A stretch of DNA of 64,000 nucleotides from positions 15,280,866-15,344,865 of the forward strand of contig NC_079424.1 of the NCBI RefSeq assembly GCF_026213295.1, given 5' to 3'. A program made the translations under genes and the position numbers. Position 1 is the first letter of the stretch. Every line of letters starts with the position of its first letter. Below, one piece after another: positions 55,401-64,000 of this stretch. The notes beneath the pieces were generated by a model. The model was not told the origin of the DNA. It did not search any database and saw only the letters and a program-made list of their open reading frames with translations. Origin of the DNA: Gadus chalcogrammus. Taxonomy: Eukaryota > Chordata > Actinopteri > Gadiformes > Gadidae.

Positions 55401-57226
55401 TGCTTCTACTTCTTCTTGCGTTTTCCCTTCTGCAACACAACACACCAGGGCTGAGATGCTCCACCGGCACAAAAGCACACTATCAAAGCGTATGTCATAA
55501 ATAATCTGAATTCGAAATGGAGGGAGCGATAAAGATATACTCACTGGCAGCCACATAATCTGAGTCGTAGAAGAGGTTCTTTCTGTTACCCCACGCCATG
55601 TCACTAGGAAGATCTAGAAAAAAAACATCAGAAAAATGGGTAACGCTGTAAAACACAACGGTATATTTGGCCATGCAAACACTTGGATTAGACGCAATTA
55701 TTTTACCTGTATCTTTCTTCCCCTCTAGATCACTTTCCATATCACTCCCCTCTTCTTGTTGGTCGTCACCATATTCTTCATCTCCTTCAGACTCAGAGTC
55801 ATCCAGGGCCATCACTTCCTCCTGTAATTTGAAATTAATACCTTGTGCTTAATCACCAACAAAAATAAGAAAACATGATCCAATATGATCGCACCTGTGA
55901 TTACCTGGGGAAAAAGTTAATTACCTCATCATCCCCATCCTCAAGGTCACTATCCACTTTGTCACCACTGGCAAGAAGTTTCTGTAACAAGAAGAAACAA
56001 AACATTATGGTAAAATGGATGAATTGATAAAGAATTTGCCAAATAATGCTGACTTAGAACAAATATGAACACAAACTCACAGCAATCTTTTCATCATGAA
56101 ACCGGTCCACCTCGCCCCTGGTAAAGTCTGTAGATTTCTGGAAAAAGTTGACAATAGTTCATGAATGGTATTACCGATATAGTAATATAGATATTGTTAC
56201 ATTAACCACCTCCATTTCTGCCAAGGCCGTTCCGCTAGATGCCACTAAATACTACACACTGGACCTTTAATAGAGGCTTGACAACCCTAGTTAACTCAGG
56301 TGTTTGCAAAGCACTGAATTGGTTTACGTTGAATAGGGCAACACAATAATTCAAGTCATTGTGTACATACTGTCCATGTCATGATCATCTTCCAGACTGA
56401 TTACAGACCAATCATTGCAACCTTGTAATGTAGTGCTGGTTCTATCAGACCACACATTAACACTCAAATAGTTGAGGCTGCTTTTTACGAACAAAACTGG
56501 TCAATGTCCACATGCATTATCCGGAGTGATGGTGCAAACTGTGGCATACTGTTAACTGTTAAAAAAAAGAAATAGCAAAAAGCACATGCAGAATTCACTA
56601 AGACGTTGTATGGTTACCCCATCTTGATAGTGGCTCCCCACCAGTTGATTTAGCCCCAGCCTTTTAAAGTGATCGATAATAATGTTTGAGTCCAGCCAAG
56701 ACCACGAAAAAATTCACTGATTTCGAAATACCAACTCTAATTTCGCTGATCTCGAAATAAATGTATTTTAGGAGGCAACAGTTAACTGATAAGCACGTTA
56801 GCCTTAACCTTGTTTTTAGATTCAACCTGAGTCACAGGCTTTTTTCTGCCATCCTTTTATATCCTCTCCTTACCTTGTCGGGGGCTTGCGCACCCTTGTA
56901 GGCTTGAGGGTCATCGTCGTCAAATTGCTCTGGCTTCTTCTGCAGTTTAAATCGTTTTACTCTGAATTGTAAGGGGAAGAGCAGGGAAGCAGAATTGTTC
57001 ACTTGTTCTCCATATCACGGTGAATACACCGTGATACATAACAGAGTAGCAATAAAGCAGTTTCCATGTTGTCGAAAAGGGTTCCCTGATAATGACATGG
57101 TTGTATAGCGTTATGGACGAGAAGGCAAGGCACTGCATGTAAAGATGATTGTAACAATCGTAAACATTGCATTATCATGTAAATTAATGCAGGATTTCAT
57201 AGCACTAACCGGATCTGTCGAACCAT
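52455..57226 (-). CDS. utp3: UTP3 / Sas10, small-subunit processome component (complete, 16 coding exons, 469 aa)
   Basis: Nucleolar protein needed for 18S rRNA processing in the U3-containing processome. Coding exons, 5' to 3': 57226-57210, 56961-56874, 56137-56081, 55981-55925, 55821-55707, 55613-55545, 55429-55308, 55048-54899, 54807-54736, 54639-54599, 54512-54416, 54017-53904, 53805-53657, 53560-53497, 53147-53040, 52544-52455. All are GT-AG with matching phases. The first coding exon is only 17 bp (MVRQI). The N-terminal half is acidic (residues about 55-120), followed by the Sas10/Utp3/C1D domain (about 180-295, with PPGK-like APGK and YCTNISFYLVLKA) and the basic C-terminal Sas10 domain (KRKKINRNPRVKHREKYRRA). 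Human UTP3 is 479 aa. It appears intact. Confidence 0.95.
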
Positions 57227-57339
57227 GGTGAAATCTTGACTTTGTAGACGTAAACGTCTTTCACAACACGTAATTTCTCGTAAACGCTACTATTTAAATT
57301 AGTTGTTATCACGAAATAGTATCATTCAAAGCCTGCACA

Positions 57340-57425
57340 CGTTTGCGTTCCACATGTGCTTCCGGTATTTCTTCTTCTGGTTTCAAACATAGTAGTATGT
57401 ATTTGCCGTGATCGCCATCTAGCGG
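57340..57425 (-). promoter_or_regulatory. utp3: utp3 promoter with ETS and YY1-type sites
   Basis: On the minus strand, an ETS core CCGGAAG (57359-57365) and a YY1-like AGATGGCG (57413-57420) lie 130-195 bp upstream of the start codon. This pairing is typical of housekeeping and ribosome-biogenesis promoters. The fam83e gene ends only about 370 bp upstream of the start codon, so the promoter must be compact. Confidence 0.5.
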
Positions 57426-57594
57426 TTGATTGGTAGAACGTTAACCTTCTCAAATAAATTATAAATCAGCTCAATACCGATTTATTTATACCCAGTTATA
57501 TCTTTAAACCCAGTTGAAACACAAAATATTGTTTTTCATTCATACATCAACAATATACATTATCTGAATTCCAATCTGTGATAAGGTTTGCATG

Positions 57595-57600
57595 TTTATT
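57595..57600 (-). terminator. fam83e: fam83e poly(A) signal
   Basis: Minus-strand AATAAA about 180 bp after the fam83e stop codon. A further tandem candidate is near 57480-57487. Confidence 0.6.
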
Positions 57601-57779
57601 TTGAATCCACCATAGTTACACTGTCATGATACAAGGAAGGAACCAGATTTTTTTGTTCTTTGTATATGCATGGTAATTTCAAGTCTGGGGGGATGTTAAC
57701 ACTGAACAACAAAAGTCTATGGTTAGCATAATCTGTAACAGTTTTCTTCTTGCACTGCCTCTCTGGTCCTTTTTGCCAT

Positions 57780-61802
<4,023 letters not shown>

Positions 61803-62842
61803 GGTCGCCCCCTGCCCCCCCCCCCCCACACACACCCCCTCCTGCGCTGGTGGTGGTGCGGTGCGGCTCCGCAAAGAGAGTCACACTGTTGCACCCAGAG
61901 GGACACTCACTGACTGCCCTTGGACACCAAGTCACTCCGGTTCACCTGCCAGTCGACGGCTCCACTGGCTCTGGGATCAGCACTGGAACAGCAGGGTGCA
62001 GCTGCAGCATTCTTGGTTGACACTTGAAAATGTGATCTGTTTTTCCCTAGAGGCAGGGTTCTATCATCCGTTCGGTCGAGCTTAAATAAAGAAAGGCCTC
62101 CTATATTTCCTTTGGTGAGCTGTCAGGTTCGATTGATTCAAGATTAACGTCCAGAAAAATTCACGTATTCCCATCTAGCCGTGTGGTCCACTTCTGTGAT
62201 CTCCCTGACACACACTAGGTGTGGGATATTTCCTTTTAAAGAAAAAAAAAACCATTCCTTGCATTCTTAAAAAAAGAAACAATGATCCAATAGACGCCGG
62301 TAAGCTTCCGAGTCGTGAGTGAGGAGTGTGTTTGTGTGTGTGTCTGTCCTCTTGCTCTAGATACGCTACATCCCACTCCTTAACTCTCCCTGTTGTCTGA
62401 GTTCATCAAGCTGGGCCAGCCAGGCTGCTGACTGATCGGTTCAGCTGCTGAAAACACACATGCACTTTAGACCAACCCAAGCACCGCCCATCCCCACTAC
62501 AGTCTTCGTCACATATCCAAAAAGCAACTACTTTACAACACACAACTCAAATATTCGGACTTACGCATTGTGCCTTCAACCTTGCTGTGTGAAGTAGTGA
62601 TGCTTTTCTGTGGTTATCATTTAACTCAGTGGTATTTTTTGTATCCAAGTGTCATCATTTACTCACGGCTCAACAGTTCTCTGACTTGTCTTTCCTGACT
62701 GGTAGGTTTGTTTTCAGGCAGGTATGAGCAATTACAAGAAATTTTGCATATTTCCTGATCACCTCATCAGCCAAATTTTTACCTATTTAAAGAAAGATTA
62801 TTTTGTAATCATCAAGAAGGGATCACTACTTCCATAGATATT

Positions 62843-62844
<2 letters not shown>
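61803..62844. other. upstream of fam83e: likely 5' UTR/promoter and intergenic, no further gene seen
   Basis: Immediately above the start codon is a G-rich (minus strand) stretch. Around 62400-62460 there is GC-balanced sequence with CAGCTG and GGCCAGCC motifs that might hold the promoter or an untranslated exon. A GT tract lies at 62327-62344. No coding exon was recognised. Confidence 0.5.

Positions 62845-62935
<91 letters not shown>
62845..62935. repeat. (AC)n microsatellite with interrupted tail
   Basis: About 45 pure units, then AACAGACACACACACAAACACACACACG to about 62963. Confidence 0.96.
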
Positions 62936-62940
<5 letters not shown>

Positions 62941-62963
62941 ACACACACACAAACACACACACG

Positions 62964-63574
62964 TATCTGTGTTTTAAATATTTGTCCCACTTTCAGGTAG
63001 TTAGCCATAAGTGGGGTTATTCTACATTTTGTTGTTTGGCAGTTTGCAAACACCTCCACCAAAAAGGTTGTCTGTGGTATTGCACAACATCACGAGTGCT
63101 ATTGATTGCACCGAGCTCTGAATCATTGTATTTAAAGGCCATTGTAACACACCTGACTAAGGCAGCATGTAAGACAAACACAACACAAAACATACCATTG
63201 AGCCATTCAGCACAATATAATGATACACCACCTTCAATTTTATATTTCGGGGCATGAAAACAAATAAGAGAAGAGTGACACCTCAGGGGCTGTATTTGAT
63301 ATTTTTTGTAGAATTTAATTTGAAAAAATAGGCAGGTGCACAACACCACCAAAAGTCAGCATTTGTGTATATCATAATACAAACACAGAGAACATCTTCA
63401 TGCGGTGAATCTCCATGACCAAAGAGAAACAGAGTATCCTAATTGTCTCTGAATGAAACATTCATTGAAACAGAGGAGCATCACATCACTCTCTCTGAAA
63501 GACTTTCCTCTGGGGGGGGGGAGGTTCTGAGGGAGGGGTGTGTGTGCGTGCGTGTGTGTGTGTGTGTGTGCGTC
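62964..63574. other. intergenic / 3' UTR of the emp3-like gene
   Basis: AT-rich sequence with a G9 run at 63513-63521 and an interrupted GT tract (63539-63570) directly behind the emp3 stop codon. A minus-strand ATTAAA at about 63319-63314 is a possible poly(A) signal. Confidence 0.5.
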
Positions 63575-63750
63575 CTACTGCTTCTTACGCAGGTGAACGT
63601 ACAGGACCCCGCTGAGGAGAAGCAGCGGCACGCACACCCAGGCCATGATGAAGCAGTAGCCGAAGTGGCCCGTGCTCAGATCTCTGACGTCGTCCAGGAT
63701 CTCCTTCCGCCGGAAAGTGAAGATAAGGCAGGCAGCGAAGGCGGCGAAAC
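63575..63750 (-). CDS. emp3: EMP/PMP22-family membrane protein, last coding exon; best match EMP3
   Basis: The exon follows a CTCTAG acceptor and encodes 58 residues ending GHFGYCFIMAWVCVPLLLLS then GVLYVHLRKKQ and a stop. It contains the end of transmembrane segment 3, the second extracellular loop with KEILDDVRDLSTG, segment 4 and the short basic tail. The FGYCF...AWV...SG..Y.HLRK pattern is the hallmark of epithelial membrane proteins and is closest to EMP3 by memory. These are four-pass tetraspan proteins of the PMP22/claudin clan at the plasma membrane. The exon enters in phase 2; upstream exons lie beyond the right edge. FAM83E and EMP3 share human 19q13.33, which supports the call, but other EMP paralogues are possible. 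Confidence 0.7.
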
Positions 63751-64000
63751 CTAGAGGGACACATGATTGTAATAGAGAAAGATCACACTAAGGCTGTTCG
63801 ACTTGGCTCCCTTGTGCCCTCATTACCTATCCCCTACCCTAAACACTATACAGTACACTATTTGGGAAATAGGTTTAGGAGAAATTCAGACAAAAATGAT
63901 GCACAGTCAATCCATTGGCATAACGTGTAGTGGTCACATAGACAAAGATGTTGACGCCACAAACATGTTGTCATGTGACTCTGTGGTAGCTAATTTGCAT
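63751..64000. other. intron of the emp3-like gene, cut by the window edge
   Basis: No exon, repeat or regulatory motif was recognised in this short stretch. Confidence 0.6.

Noticed and set aside
56208..56275. Segment with GCTAGATGCCACTAAATACT and TGGACCTTTAA in a utp3 intron
   Set aside because: It resembles one end of a common fish repeat, but only one end is visible, so element boundaries cannot be supported.

Overview
The window is vertebrate nuclear DNA, almost certainly from a ray-finned (teleost) fish. It carries small multi-exon genes with GT-AG introns, AATAAA poly(A) signals, hAT-type transposon remnants with 8-bp target-site duplications, and an exceptional load of very long dinucleotide arrays: 13 AC/GT tracts of about 90-180 bp in 64 kb. 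That density of AC repeats resembles the codfish (gadiform) genomes, but the species assignment is inference only.

Layout. (1) 1 to about 49 kb belongs to foxj3 on the minus strand. The first coding exon (25012-25332) and the next one (510-584) are both intact. Together they encode the N-terminus and most of the forkhead domain, and a 24.4-kb intron splits that domain. A likely non-coding first exon and CpG-rich promoter lie at about 48.8-49.06 kb, which would make intron 1 about 23 kb. The rest of these 49 kb is intron: microsatellites, a purine-rich minisatellite (18.24-19.15 kb), an intragenic CpG-dense block (about 17.99-18.18 kb), a diverged 1.5-kb tandem duplication (6.16-11.71 kb), three hAT elements and conserved-looking AT-rich blocks. 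(2) 50.8-52.3 kb: ppcs, plus strand, complete, three coding exons (317 aa), the CoA-synthesis enzyme phosphopantothenoylcysteine synthetase. (3) 52.3-57.2 kb: utp3 (Sas10), minus strand, complete, 16 coding exons (469 aa), a small-subunit processome factor. It is tail-to-tail with ppcs and their poly(A) signals lie 15 bp apart. (4) 57.6-61.8 kb: a FAM83 gene, best fitting fam83e, minus strand, nine coding exons (647 aa), with altered residues at the expected CK1-docking positions. (5) 63.6 kb to the right edge: the last coding exon of an EMP/PMP22-family gene, best fitting emp3, minus strand.

The genes do not form a functional pathway. The arrangement is informative for synteny: foxj3 and ppcs are neighbours on human 1p34.2, while FAM83E and EMP3 both lie on human 19q13.33, and utp3 is intron-rich here although human UTP3 is a single-exon gene. 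I found no evidence of an unknown coding system. The most interesting signals are the dated nested hAT insertion, the FAM83 residue changes, the utp3 gene structure and the intronic CpG/minisatellite block.
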